Assembly (NCBI RefSeq): GCF_002886045.1
Contig: NZ_CP025791.1
Span: 744,001 to 808,000, forward strand
DNA length: 64,000 bases
Reading direction: 5' to 3'
Origin: Flavivirga eckloniae
GTDB lineage: Bacteria > Bacteroidota > Bacteroidia > Flavobacteriales > Flavobacteriaceae
Shown here: piece after piece, positions 39,475 to 48,809 of the stretch
Layout: each line of letters starts with the position of its first letter
How positions within the stretch are numbered: position 1 is the first letter of the stretch
Position numbers and translations under genes: made by a program
The notes under the pieces: generated by a model
The model's database searches: none
What the model was told of the DNA's origin: nothing
The model's input: the letters and a program-made list of their open reading frames with translations, nothing else

Positions 39475-39500
39475 TGTCAATCCGAGCTTGTCGAGGATTC
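39475..39500 (-). repeat. Dispersed GAGCTTGTCGAGG-type repeat, right arm
   Basis: TGTCAATCCGAGCTTGTCGA, the inverse of the copy about 80 bases to the left. Together they fill most of the 300-base gap after the TonB receptor gene; nothing else was seen there. Confidence 0.55.
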
Positions 39501-39653
39501 TCGCATAGGTATCATTTTCTTAGCTTACTATGAACATCAGCCATATAATACAAGAATCATGTAATTCTTACAATTCGTATCCAAAACTTTTATTGTAAAT
39601 TGTCCATGTAACATTACTACTATTTGTTCGTCTAGAATATGTAATTATCAATT

Positions 39654-41129
39654 ATGAAAAAGTCAATCCTACTAATCATATTTTTTCTTACTGGTTTTTA
39701 TATCCAGTCTCAAACCATTACAGCTAAACTAATCAGTAAAAGCCAAGGCACATCGATACCTTATGCAACCATTAAAACGGGCAAGTATAGCGGTGTTATT
39801 TCTAACGAAGAAGGCTATTTTAGTTTAAATTCAGAAAACCTTCAAAATAAAACCATTACGATTTCCTGTATAGGCTATCAAAGCAAAACGCTAACTCTAG
39901 AAACGATTAGAGCCCTCGACTTTGTAGTTTCTTTAGATGAAGCCATCAATCAACTTAATGAAGTATATATAAGCAACAAAAAACCCAATGCCGATTCCAT
40001 TATCGCGAGGGCTAAAATGAAGCTTAGCGAGAATTACGATATCACCCTAAATTCACATAACATATTCTACAGAGCTACGTATTATGGCGACTTTAAAAAG
40101 CTGGATTTTGAAATTGAAAAAGCCTCGCACGTCAAATCGAAAAACCTGAAAAAGGTGAACTCCAGTTTGGATTCCCTCTCCAAACACATTATCTCGAGCA
40201 ACGCTATTCAGTTTTCAGACTTTAAAGGAGCACTATTGAGTTTAGATGACGACAGCACCAAATTGGTCGTTAATAAAGCCACCAAGCTTATAGATAGTAA
40301 AAACGATTTTTCTATTGATGCCGTACAAGAGACCATACAAAACCTCATCCTAAAATATCTGGATACCACCAAAACGTATAAGCTAAAATCCGGGCTATTT
40401 AAAATTGAGGACTCTTTATCTTTAAGAAAAGAAGACTATAAAGACATGGAGAAAAAGGAGTACAAAGTGCCCGACCTAAAAAAGTCGACAAGCACATTAT
40501 TACATAACGCTATGTTTGTGGGCGACTCCTTTTTAAAAGACATTTTAGATTCCAGATTATACGATTACACATTCGAGGATATGGGTTATAACAACGGGGA
40601 ACTTACCTATGTTATAAGCTACGAACCAAGAAAAGGAAAAGCAAAGTATACGGGGAAACTTTTTATATCTAATGACAATTTTGCGATTACCAAAGTAGAT
40701 TACAAATATTACAAATCGCGTTACGGGAAAAAAGTCAACCTAAAACTTGTGCTTGGAGTTAAGTTTATAGAAAATGTTAGTGAAGGCACGTATATCTACG
40801 AAAAAAACAGCGACAATACATACCAACCCAAATATATTAAAAGCATATCAGGCGCTTACTTTTATGTAAACAGGGATTTAAAAATGATCGAAAATAGCAG
40901 AAATAGATTCAAGGTTGGATCGAATTTTAAAATTGAAGGCGATAACCGCAAAAAAGAAGAAATACTTTTTACCAATATAAGCGATATTACCCGAGAAGAT
41001 TATACTTCCATTAAACAGGAAAAAGTAGTTCCCTACAAACAACTCAAGACTTTTGAAAAAACAACGTGGCAAAATGAAGCTATTTTGGAGCCTTTGGAGG
41101 AGATGAAGCGGTTTGGGAGTGGGGAATAG
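39654..41129 (+). CDS. Secreted protein with carboxypeptidase-D-like regulatory domain
   Basis: The 491-residue protein has a signal peptide (LLIIFFLTGFYIQSQ) and an N-terminal CarboxypepD_reg-like domain (about 21-100; IPYATIKTGKYSGVISNEEGYF, ITISCIGYQSKTL). A 380-residue domain of unknown function follows, with NIFYRATYYGDFKKLDF and TYVISYEPRKGKAKYTGKLFI. That second motif is shared in kind with the protein at 22048-23346, so these two genes are distant paralogues. It may be a periplasmic or outer-membrane-associated protein. No partner is clear; the gene is convergent with the next. Confidence 0.78.
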   Translation: MKKSILLIIFFLTGFYIQSQTITAKLISKSQGTSIPYATIKTGKYSGVISNEEGYFSLNSENLQNKTITISCIGYQSKTLTLETIRALDFVVSLDEAINQLNEVYISNKKPNADSIIARAKMKLSENYDITLNSHNIFYRATYYGDFKKLDFEIEKASHVKSKNLKKVNSSLDSLSKHIISSNAIQFSDFKGALLSLDDDSTKLVVNKATKLIDSKNDFSIDAVQETIQNLILKYLDTTKTYKLKSGLFKIEDSLSLRKEDYKDMEKKEYKVPDLKKSTSTLLHNAMFVGDSFLKDILDSRLYDYTFEDMGYNNGELTYVISYEPRKGKAKYTGKLFISNDNFAITKVDYKYYKSRYGKKVNLKLVLGVKFIENVSEGTYIYEKNSDNTYQPKYIKSISGAYFYVNRDLKMIENSRNRFKVGSNFKIEGDNRKKEEILFTNISDITREDYTSIKQEKVVPYKQLKTFEKTTWQNEAILEPLEEMKRFGSGE

Positions 41130-41176
41130 CTTATAAAACTCAGCATAATACCCCCAATTATAAAGCCATTATTCCT

Positions 41177-43150
41177 TCAATTTTCAACACTAATTATACT
41201 TACCTTAGTTTTAAAATTATTACCATCAGAACCTGTTATTGTTGCGTTTAGGCCAATTTCATTTACTTCATAATTAGGCAAAGGCCAATTTCCAGTTTCA
41301 TAATGGGATAAAACTTCATAAAACTCACCATAAGTTTCTGGATTGGAAAGCATATAATGTCTGCTAAATTTTATTAAATCTTTAACTCTATTTGCAGATC
41401 CATTGGAAATTTCTACCCAACATAGAATAGAATAATTTTTATCTGGTATTTCAAAAATAGTTGTTGGAACACCATTAACCACATCTTCTATTTGTATATT
41501 CTTATAATTAGTTATAGAATTTCGAGAAATGTTATTATTACTATCAATGAAAATGTTGTCCTCAAAAACTCCCGCAAAATCGTTATTATAATTTAAAGTA
41601 GAATTTTTAATAGTATTTGATGCGAATTTTTGAACCGTTATACCATAGTCGTTTTTTAATACATGATTAACATTTTCAAAAGAATTATTATTAATTGAAA
41701 CCGATGTCTTTGAGTTAGCCAGATTAGTAGTTTCTATAGCATTTTCTACATTTAAAAATAAGTTTTCGTTTATTATTGTATGCCCTGCATCTTGACCTAT
41801 TTTAACAGCCGAATTGAAATTCTCGAATTCATTACCAACGATTTTCCATAACGTTTTACTATATGCCTTTACTAATACATTTAAATTGTTATCTGGGGAG
41901 TCATTGATGAAAGTATTATCTCGCAATGTAATCTTTGTTGAGTCAATGTCACTTGAGTAAATTAACATATCTGCATCATCTACATAACGATTATCTGTAA
42001 TTTCAATATAATTATTTGTAAAGTTTATATTTCTTTTAGAAGTTGGCACACTATCTGAGCCTACGTTAAAAATCAACCTTCCAAACTTTCCATGAGGATT
42101 TCTTATAATGTTGTTGGAAATTATCACTTTACCTGTGTGTTTTTCAAAATGAAAAACAGAATCTCCTCCAATATTTTCAATTACATTATTTGCAATTACA
42201 ATCCCATCAGTATTAGTTACACCTATAAACCGAGATTCAGTACGGGTTGTATCGGCTAAAGTTATCCCTACATTCCTTACATTATTGTTGGTTATTACCC
42301 AATTTTTTGATGGTGCACCTGTTTCGCTATTTAATTCGATAAAGTCATTATCACAATTATCTGAAATACAATTATTTACTAAAACATCATTAGAGCTATG
42401 ATACCATTGTTGAATAATTTGATATTCAGTATTCATAAACCTACAATCTGTTATTTTTATTGAAGAACAAGTATATAAATGAATACAATGATTCAAATTT
42501 TCTACTCCTTCAAAAGTGACATTTGAAACACTTATATTTTTTGTTATTGAAGAATCTTTAGGGGTCTCAATTGAGATACCAGAAATCCTATCTCCTTTGA
42601 TCTTTAAATTTGAAATGGAAACATCCGAGTTCCTTACTTTAAATACGCTTTGAAAAGTCTTTACAACCGTTGCATTTTCCATATGGAAATCTTGCACCAA
42701 TAAAAGGGTTAGATCTTTATCTCCTGTTATATTTAACGGTTTATTAATTTCAATAAATTCATCTTTTAAATCGTAATTTCCAGCAGGAATATAAACTGTC
42801 TTATTCTCTTCGGCGAATCTGATTGCGTTGCTTATTGCTTTTCTATCTGAAATAATATTGTCAGATTTAAACCATTTAGAATTAACGGCTCCTTCGTAAA
42901 CACGGCACCATTTTTTGTTTGGATTAGGAGAATTAAAAATAGTCCCTCCATTTGCTTGCAGATTTGTTTCCTTAAGAACAAAATGTCCACTACCACAATC
43001 CCCTTCTTCAAAGTACCCATTCAGATGTACAAAATCGTTACCGCTGTAATTTTGAAGCGTCGCTAAATCATTAATAAAAGACTGAGAAGAAATTGACTGG
43101 AATAATAAAATAAATATCGATAAGCTTAAAATTTTAATAAAATCACTCAT
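41177..43150 (-). CDS. Secreted right-handed parallel beta-helix protein
   Basis: The 657-residue protein has a signal peptide (LSLSIFILLFQSISSQ). The N-terminal region (about 24-110; GYFEEGDCGSGHFVLKE, AISNAIRFAEENKTVYIPAGNY) resembles the pectate-lyase superfamily/tailspike opening. A long series of helix coils rich in N-N-I ladders follows, including VSNVTFEGVENL, ITDCRFMNTE, VLVNNCISDNCDNDF, VITNNNVRNVG and ISNNIIRNP. A C-terminal beta domain covers the last 120 residues. It may act on or bind polysaccharide; catalytic residues could not be assigned. No T9SS domain and no neighbouring glycan genes were seen. Confidence 0.78.
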   Translation of the reverse strand: MSDFIKILSLSIFILLFQSISSQSFINDLATLQNYSGNDFVHLNGYFEEGDCGSGHFVLKETNLQANGGTIFNSPNPNKKWCRVYEGAVNSKWFKSDNIISDRKAISNAIRFAEENKTVYIPAGNYDLKDEFIEINKPLNITGDKDLTLLLVQDFHMENATVVKTFQSVFKVRNSDVSISNLKIKGDRISGISIETPKDSSITKNISVSNVTFEGVENLNHCIHLYTCSSIKITDCRFMNTEYQIIQQWYHSSNDVLVNNCISDNCDNDFIELNSETGAPSKNWVITNNNVRNVGITLADTTRTESRFIGVTNTDGIVIANNVIENIGGDSVFHFEKHTGKVIISNNIIRNPHGKFGRLIFNVGSDSVPTSKRNINFTNNYIEITDNRYVDDADMLIYSSDIDSTKITLRDNTFINDSPDNNLNVLVKAYSKTLWKIVGNEFENFNSAVKIGQDAGHTIINENLFLNVENAIETTNLANSKTSVSINNNSFENVNHVLKNDYGITVQKFASNTIKNSTLNYNNDFAGVFEDNIFIDSNNNISRNSITNYKNIQIEDVVNGVPTTIFEIPDKNYSILCWVEISNGSANRVKDLIKFSRHYMLSNPETYGEFYEVLSHYETGNWPLPNYEVNEIGLNATITGSDGNNFKTKVSIISVEN

Positions 43151-43377
43151 AACTATTATAAGGCAGGTTTTGTTTGGGGCTATAATCAGATATGAAATTG
43201 TTTTAACATTTCATACTCTAATTTACAAACTAAATTAAACTTTTTTGACAGATAAAAAATACAAATTAAACTTATTAACACAATTTGTTTTAAAAACAAA
43301 TATCTCAGACTAATTTTTAAACTCATCAATCAATACAAACGCTTACCTGCATTACTTTCAAAATAAACACCTTCAAT

Positions 43378-43794
43378 TCACCCCATCCCCAAAGCCTCCA
43401 AAGCCACAACAGGATTCCAATAATCTACATACTTAACAATTTTACCATCATTATTTAAGGTAATAACCGATATATACTTTTGATCATAAGGTTTATTTGT
43501 AGTCAATACTTTTCCGGTACACTCAAACTCTACGATAACTAAATTAGGTTCAGCTGTTGGATGGAAGTGTATATTTTTATATTCTATTTTAAAAAGCTTG
43601 GGGATATCTTTCATATATTCATATAGACCTTCCCGACCTTCTATTCTATTAGGAAATGCTTTAGGACTATAGGGTACTTCCATAACAGCGTTTTCTGCAA
43701 ATAAGTTGATCCAATCGGTAATTCTACCTTCGGTAAGGCAAGATAAATGATTTTTAAAAGTTTGTTCAGCCTGGTTTTTAATTTGGTCGCTCAT
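43378..43794 (-). CDS. SnoaL/NTF2-like fold protein
   Basis: The 138-residue protein has the cone-like NTF2 fold: an opening helix with FKNHLSCLTEGRITDWINLFAENAVMEVPY, a strand-rich core and the closing VKYVDYWNPVVALEALG. SnoaL-like proteins are small isomerases, cyclases or binding proteins; PhzA/B is the nearest type. The role cannot be deduced. It lies upstream of an SDR-type gene and an AraC regulator, all transcribed the same way, with a large gap between. Confidence 0.8.
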   Translation of the reverse strand: MSDQIKNQAEQTFKNHLSCLTEGRITDWINLFAENAVMEVPYSPKAFPNRIEGREGLYEYMKDIPKLFKIEYKNIHFHPTAEPNLVIVEFECTGKVLTTNKPYDQKYISVITLNNDGKIVKYVDYWNPVVALEALGMG

Positions 43795-43994
43795 GTTAAG
43801 TATATTTTTACATTACTTAATAAAAATACGACAAAACAAACTGACAGACAAACGGTTACAAACTAAGAAACTAAAAACCAATATGACCTGATCTTACAGG
43901 TTGAACCTTATGATGAACACCTAAAATATAATGGGGTTTCTTCCCAAAACTTCGCTTCATAACTTCAAGCAAATACAACTTCTTTATTAACGCT

Positions 43995-44155
43995 GGTGCC
44001 CTCCTCTTTGATTAAAGAGGAGAATGAATTCTAATTTTAATTAAAATTGGAAGAAAGAGGTGTTTTATCAAAAAAATAGAATAGCGCCATGCTTTCTGAA
44101 CCCTCCGAATCCCAATTTTATCGGGATCCACCTCCCTTTTTAAAATGGAGGAACC
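43995..44155 (-). repeat. Diverged, end-less copy of the MITE-like repeat (inverted)
   Basis: In reverse orientation this matches the internal two thirds of the elements at 23479 and 28714. It includes CCCTCCGAATCCC, ATCGGGATCCACCTCCC, TTTTTAAAATGGAGGAAC, and GGAAGAAAGAGGTGTTTTAT. The terminal inverted repeats are missing. CTCCTCTTT (44001-44009) and AAAGAGGAG (44014-44022) form a hairpin that is degraded in the other copies. Confidence 0.65.
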
Positions 44156-44238
44156 AGTTTAGTTAACCTCCCATACCTCACTTTGTAAGCGTACTTGATA
44201 CCCCTATATTTTTCAATAACACCAATGTCGTTAGTTAT

Positions 44239-44871
44239 CTAATACGACAATCCCGGTGTTTTATGCAAATAGTTAGTATCTGTAACCTGTTTTAAAACAA
44301 AATCTGCTACATCTGCTCTCGAAATTTTAAGCTTTAACGATTTTGCGTTAGCACCAAAACCATGTCTGTAAAGTTCTGTTTTTTCACCATCAGTAAATGC
44401 ACCCGGTCTTACAATGGTCCAATCTAAACCACTGTTTTGTACATAACGTTCTTGTAATTCATGATCTAAAAAGATTTGCTTTAAATACCAACCGAACATA
44501 ATATACTTCCAAAAGAAATTCAGGTTTTCGTTGCTCTCGTAAGTCCCTAAGGTGCTTTGGCAGATTAATCGGTTAACCCCATTATTTTTCATGGCTGTAA
44601 TGATGTTTTTTGTTCCCTGAGATCTAACCACACTTTTTCGACTTTTTCCTGATCCCAAAGCCACAATAACAACATCCTGATCTTGTACTGCAGCAGAAAC
44701 GTCTTCCGGATTAAACACATCGCCTTCCTGTATTTTTAAATTCGAGTTTTTAAACATCTCTAACTTTTCTGCTTGTCTACAAAAAGCCAAAACCTCATGC
44801 CCTTTTTCTAAAGATTGCTCAATAAGATGTTTCCCTACGGTTCCTGTGGAACCAAATATAACTACTTTCAT
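44239..44871 (-). CDS. NAD(P)H-binding SDR/NmrA-like protein
   Basis: The 210-residue protein has a Rossmann opening VVIFGSTGTVGKHLIEQSLEKGHEV, with the GxxGxxG dinucleotide motif and a later WTIVRPGAFTDGEKT segment typical of atypical (NmrA/SDR_a5-like) short-chain dehydrogenases. It lacks the classical YxxxK pair in an obvious form. Possible roles are flavin or biliverdin-type reduction, or redox sensing. The AraC-family gene upstream on the same strand (gap about 258 bases, with a repeat) could regulate it; that is a guess from position. Confidence 0.83.
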   Translation of the reverse strand: MKVVIFGSTGTVGKHLIEQSLEKGHEVLAFCRQAEKLEMFKNSNLKIQEGDVFNPEDVSAAVQDQDVVIVALGSGKSRKSVVRSQGTKNIITAMKNNGVNRLICQSTLGTYESNENLNFFWKYIMFGWYLKQIFLDHELQERYVQNSGLDWTIVRPGAFTDGEKTELYRHGFGANAKSLKLKISRADVADFVLKQVTDTNYLHKTPGLSY

Positions 44872-44954
44872 AATGTTTTAATTTTAAGATTATGAGGCAA
44901 AATTATTTGATAGGGAGCTCTTAAAATTGAACAAAACCGACAAAGTGAATAATC

Positions 44955-45060
44955 CTTGGGAAAAGCCAACGAGGTATTCATTTCGATGTAAACTTCAAGT
45001 TATTAAACCTAAAGATCCCGCTAGATACTGAAACAAGTTCAGCACAAGTAGCGGGATTAG
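44955..45060 (+). repeat. Composite dispersed repeat, copy A
   Basis: Starts with CCTTGGGAAAAGCCAACGAGG, passes TATTCATTTCG and ATTAAACCTAAAGATCCCGC, and ends with CTGAAACAAGTTCAGCACAAG and GCGGGATTAG. The same modules in the same order occur at 50833-50962. GATCCCGC/GCGGGAT and CTGAA/TTCAG form nested hairpins. Confidence 0.65.
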
Positions 45061-45069
45061 TTCAACTAC

Positions 45070-45113
45070 CAATTTTAAATTTTTCCGATGTAAAATCGGA
45101 ATTTTCAAAATTG
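45070..45113. terminator. Hairpin terminator after the AraC-family gene
   Basis: CAATTTT (45070-45076) pairs with AAAATTG (45107-45113), and TTCCGAT (45083-45089) with ATCGGAA (45095-45101). It lies 17 bases past the AraC stop codon, with T-rich DNA on the minus strand. Confidence 0.6.
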
Positions 45114-45129
45114 AGTTTCACTAACAAAA

Positions 45130-45918
45130 TCATCGATTGGATAATTGATTGAGGTAATAGGAAGGTGTTTGACCCGTATAACTTTTAAATGTTCTTATAA
45201 AATGGGATTGATCAGAAAAACCACTATCGTAACCAATATCCAATAGTGAATTATAAGTAGATTGTGTAAGTTTATTTATGGAACTTTGAAATTGAATAAT
45301 TTTAGAAAACTGCTTGGGTGTTAATCCTATATAAGCCATAAAATGACGTTCGAAAGTACGTTCCGTCATATAAATGGTGTCTAATAACTCTTTAATTCTA
45401 ATCTGTCCGTTGTTTTCAATTATTATGGAAATGGCTTTTTCAATTCTATCGTTTTCCGAAACCTTATGGGTTCTAATTAACTCACGCATTAATTCTGAAA
45501 TAAGCTGTACCTGATCCCCCAAACTACTAGCCTGTATTAACGATTGTCTGTACGTCTCAACGTCCAGATATTCTATTTGTAATAAATCGTAACAATCATC
45601 ATTTAAAACCTTAGGATCGATACCTAACAAATATTTAGAAGCAAAGGGATACAACTGCACCACCACAAACTTGTAAGATCCCTTAACATCTAAAGAAACC
45701 GGATCTAACGTTTGTCCAAAAAGAAAAAGCTCTGATAGTTTTTTGTTTCTGGGGAGTAGGTAGAAACCATTTGTTGTTTGCTGGAACATAATTCCGGGAT
45801 ACCCATCGGCATACAAAGGGATATTAGTATGTCCGTTAGTATCGAAATTTTCATCCGTATAAATGCAATTCACATAGGGCGCTAAATCCTGATCTATTAT
45901 AAAAGCGACTTCTTTCAA
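45130..45918 (-). CDS. AraC-family transcriptional regulator
   Basis: The 262-residue protein has an N-terminal ligand-binding domain (about 1-145; IMFQQTTNGFYLLPRN, FVVVQLYPFAS) of the DUF6597-type seen in many Bacteroidota AraC proteins. A C-terminal double helix-turn-helix follows, with IKELLDTIYMTERTFERHFMAYIGLTPKQF and LDIGYDSGFSDQSHFIRTFKSYTGQTPSYY. The inducer is unknown. It could act on the SDR gene next to it. A TAGT-rich leader and a repeat-rich intergenic region lie upstream. Confidence 0.88.
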   Translation of the reverse strand: MKEVAFIIDQDLAPYVNCIYTDENFDTNGHTNIPLYADGYPGIMFQQTTNGFYLLPRNKKLSELFLFGQTLDPVSLDVKGSYKFVVVQLYPFASKYLLGIDPKVLNDDCYDLLQIEYLDVETYRQSLIQASSLGDQVQLISELMRELIRTHKVSENDRIEKAISIIIENNGQIRIKELLDTIYMTERTFERHFMAYIGLTPKQFSKIIQFQSSINKLTQSTYNSLLDIGYDSGFSDQSHFIRTFKSYTGQTPSYYLNQLSNR

Positions 45919-46473
45919 GATACTATGAGTTTTAGAGCTAAAATTACCGTTTTATTATTTCAATAAAAAAAGGATGTCGAAAAAGTTCATTCAGAGCCAC
46001 TTGTGTTGAACGGAGCCAAAACTAGCGATCTTCCCTAATGGCAGCTACTGTTTACCCACAAATATGGCTGCTTAAATAATAATTCTAAAAAGATAGATGC
46101 TAATTTCACGAATTATCACAAATGGTTCTAAATATAAATTATTTATTAATAAGTAATTTGAGTTTACTTATTAATAAACCAAAGTGCAGAAATATAATAG
46201 AATTAAATCGGGTTTAGATTGTAAAAACAGACTGAAAGTCTGATTCGTGATTATGAATAGTATAGAAAGCTATCCATCATTTGAGGTTTTATTCGTGTAA
46301 ATCTGTGTAATTCGTGGCTTGATTAAAAAGATGTGGGCACACCGTAGCTGCTGGTAGGTAGAGAATTTATATTTTACATTGTTCAGATTCTTCAGTCGTT
46401 CCTCCCTGCCTGCCGGCAGGCAGGCCTCTGAATGACATTTTTCAGAGCTTCTAATATAACAATTCCCTTATAA
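45919..46473. repeat. Intergenic region rich in hairpins and short dispersed repeats
   Basis: About 555 bases without a gene. It holds a 15-bp stem TTTATTAATAAGTAA / TTACTTATTAATAAA at 46142-46178, a CAGACT-GAA-AGTCTG hairpin at 46228-46242, and TTCGTGTAAATCTGTGTAATT with a partial inverse near 46108. It also holds a perfect GC-rich palindrome at 46405-46424 (CCTGCCTGCC and its complement), a motif dispersed in many Bacteroidota. Confidence 0.6.
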
Positions 46474-47112
46474 TTACTTAATAGCTCTCCCCCGAACTTG
46501 AGGGATAATAGGAATAAATGGCGAATATGAATTATAAGTTTCTAACTCTAACCTGCTAAAACCAACAGATTCTAATAATTGCCTTGTATTTCTATTGGTA
46601 TGGCACCCTTCAAAAAACCAGTGCCATGGTTTATGAATCAAATTCTGGATAAATGCCAACATAGAATTTTCTCTGGCTTTTACATGTTCGATAAATACAA
46701 AAACACCAGATGGTTTCAAGATTCGTTTAATTTGATGCATGCATGCCTCAGGATCATCTACCGTACATAGCACCAAAGTAGACACTACAAAATCGCAGGA
46801 ATTATCGGGTAAATCAATAGATTCTCCAACAATTTCTTTTATTTCTAAATGAATACCATATTTAATAGCGGTCTTTTTTAAATTAGCGTGCATATGAATG
46901 TTTGGTTCAATAGCTATTAGTCTAGTACCTACTTTTAAATAACGCATATTGGCACCAGCTCCGGGGCCTATTTCAACAACCATTTCGGGATGGTTTTTAA
47001 AAAGCTTTCGTTTTGATTTTCCAAAAAGCCTGTCCATATATCCCGACAGCACTCTAAAAACCCAGGCGTTTATTGGTCCTCGAATGGTATTATTTTTAAA
47101 CTCTTTGCTCAT
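46474..47112 (-). CDS. Class I SAM-dependent methyltransferase
   Basis: From ATG at 47112 the protein is about 212 residues with the SAM-binding motif VVEIGPGAGANMRYL (motif I), LIAIEPNIHMHANL, a CDFVVSTLVLCTV motif and LKPSGVFVFIEHV. It belongs to the Methyltransf_11/UbiE-like group; the substrate is unknown (METTL7/small-molecule-type members are closest by pattern). An in-frame TTG at 47118 overlaps the stop of the metalloprotease gene, and the ATG starts two bases after that stop. Translation is probably coupled with the protease gene. Confidence 0.87.
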   Translation of the reverse strand: MSKEFKNNTIRGPINAWVFRVLSGYMDRLFGKSKRKLFKNHPEMVVEIGPGAGANMRYLKVGTRLIAIEPNIHMHANLKKTAIKYGIHLEIKEIVGESIDLPDNSCDFVVSTLVLCTVDDPEACMHQIKRILKPSGVFVFIEHVKARENSMLAFIQNLIHKPWHWFFEGCHTNRNTRQLLESVGFSRLELETYNSYSPFIPIIPQVRGRAIK

Positions 47113-47114
47113 AA

Positions 47115-48038
47115 TCAAGGCTTAAGTGCATGACTTGATAATAAGGCCTTGCGCCCCTTATGATGTTTTAAAACATAGTGCATTCTAGCAATCTGATCGT
47201 TTGTAAACATGTTCATGGTTTTATCATGAGCCCAAGTCATATAATTGTTAATCATTGCAGGTTCTCCTTCACATGCCATAAAAACTTTATTGTAAACAGG
47301 TTTATCAACGGCCGGGGTATCATTGCAATAGTCATTATTCTCACAATCTCCAAATCCCCAAGTATGCAATACGCCCAAATAATGGCCCATTTCATGGGTT
47401 AAAGTTCTTCCAAAGCGTGCATAGCATGCAATATCCGATTCTCCAAAATGCATCCAATTAATTAAAATACCTTCTGCATCTCCTGGTTGTGGGAATGATG
47501 AATGTTCTCGTCCTGGTAAACCTGTTTCTGGTAGTGTAGCTAACCCCAATGCCTGACATTCGAAAGATTCCGGTAAGGGTGTCGTCCAAATATTAATATA
47601 ATCTTTAGGATCCCAATACGCATATTGCGCATAATGATTTTGATTATATCCCAACGGAGGTACGGTTACTTTAGTTGAATCTATTCTATTGATACCGTTA
47701 AAAGGATTTCCTTCTGGATCTCGCTTTGCTAAAACAAACTCAATTTTAGCATCTCCTCCATCTGGGTGATTATTATACCCTCTAGTACCTTCTTTTTTGC
47801 GATAATCCTCGTTTAATATTTCAATTTGCCTTTCAATACGCTCAATGGAAAGATTGGAGCCTTCTCCAATTTGCTTACCGTTATGTATAATATGAACCAC
47901 TACTGGTAAATAAAATATACCCTCTTTCGGATTAGAAATCTCTGGATCGTTATCTTTTGAACATGAGCTTAACAATAATAAACTCATTGTTATTATCATG
48001 ATTAATTTTCGTAAAAGAATATGTTTAATAATTTTCAT
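47115..48038 (-). CDS. Secreted M43-type zinc metalloprotease lipoprotein
   Basis: The 307-residue lipoprotein (Cys26 in LLLLSSC) carries the extended zincin motif HEMGHYLGVLH (His215, Glu216, His219, His225), the metzincin pattern of peptidase family M43 (pappalysin/cytophagalysin). The closing Met-turn region is NMFTNDQIARMHYVLKHH. Other family landmarks are VVVHIIHNG near the start and YINIWTTPL. These proteases cut proteins at the cell surface or outside. The SCSKDNDPE after the lipobox is a plausible surface-export signal. It is followed at two bases by the methyltransferase gene. Confidence 0.92.
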   Translation of the reverse strand: MKIIKHILLRKLIMIITMSLLLLSSCSKDNDPEISNPKEGIFYLPVVVHIIHNGKQIGEGSNLSIERIERQIEILNEDYRKKEGTRGYNNHPDGGDAKIEFVLAKRDPEGNPFNGINRIDSTKVTVPPLGYNQNHYAQYAYWDPKDYINIWTTPLPESFECQALGLATLPETGLPGREHSSFPQPGDAEGILINWMHFGESDIACYARFGRTLTHEMGHYLGVLHTWGFGDCENNDYCNDTPAVDKPVYNKVFMACEGEPAMINNYMTWAHDKTMNMFTNDQIARMHYVLKHHKGRKALLSSHALKP

Positions 48039-48092
48039 TATAATAAATTTAGATACTGAATTAAACTCTTAAATTAGTTCGGATGGAGACAC

Positions 48093-48809
48093 TCAATTCT
48101 TTTTCATATTGATAGTGAAGTTGTTATTGTAAGCAACAATATCTTTCCCTAATCCAATCTTTACTTCGCCATCTAAAGAGACCGTTCCTTCCATATTTTC
48201 AAACTCAAAAGTTGTATCTACGATATTATTTTTTGTTGGAGTACATGTTGTTGTAAATACTATAGTTTTAAAATCCGGAACCGGGGGTTGCATAGTATGC
48301 AATACTTCGCTTTCACTCTGAATGCTTCCTCTACCATCTATATTGATTGAGGTTATTACTTTAGATGTGTAGGTGCCATCTCCATAATATATAGATTCTA
48401 CAACACAATCTTGAAGTGTTCCTATTATATTTCCTGTTTCAGAATCTATAAGATCCATTAAAAAACATAAAGCTTCAATAGTTTCTCCGGTTTTCGGATG
48501 TGGAAAAGTTTTAGTCTGCCCCAATACAGTGCCTTTCCCTGTTATCTTTAATGTTACTTGCTTATTTTCAGGAACATGTACCGTATCATCATCATTATTA
48601 CAACCAATAAACAACGGAGGGATTATGATTAAAAAAATCATATTTATTATTCTTACACCACTAAAGTTTATTTTGGGCAATTCTCTGGTTGGAAATAAAG
48701 ATTTCCAAATAATCAATCCTCTAAAAATGGTATTAACAATTAGCGAAACGAAATCGAGTAAAATCTTGAACGGAGATGTTAATTGTGTGATAATAGTTTG
48801 CAAATTCAT
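48093..48809 (-). CDS. Chimeric lipoprotein: N-terminus copied from a sterol-desaturase-like gene
   Basis: The open frame gives 238 residues. Residues 1-48 (MNLQTIITQLTSPFKILLDF onward to ELPKINF) match the first 48 residues of the desaturase-like protein at 48999-49784. From Met57 the sequence becomes an independent lipoprotein, with a signal and Cys70 (PPLFIGC) then NNDDD. The remaining 160 residues form a beta-rich domain of unknown role (GKGTVLGQTKTF, NNIVDTTFEFENMEGTVSL). Translation may start at the copied ATG or at Met57 (48641). The lipoprotein lies upstream of the M43 protease gene on the same strand. Confidence 0.75.
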   Translation of the reverse strand: MNLQTIITQLTSPFKILLDFVSLIVNTIFRGLIIWKSLFPTRELPKINFSGVRIINMIFLIIIPPLFIGCNNDDDTVHVPENKQVTLKITGKGTVLGQTKTFPHPKTGETIEALCFLMDLIDSETGNIIGTLQDCVVESIYYGDGTYTSKVITSINIDGRGSIQSESEVLHTMQPPVPDFKTIVFTTTCTPTKNNIVDTTFEFENMEGTVSLDGEVKIGLGKDIVAYNNNFTINMKKN

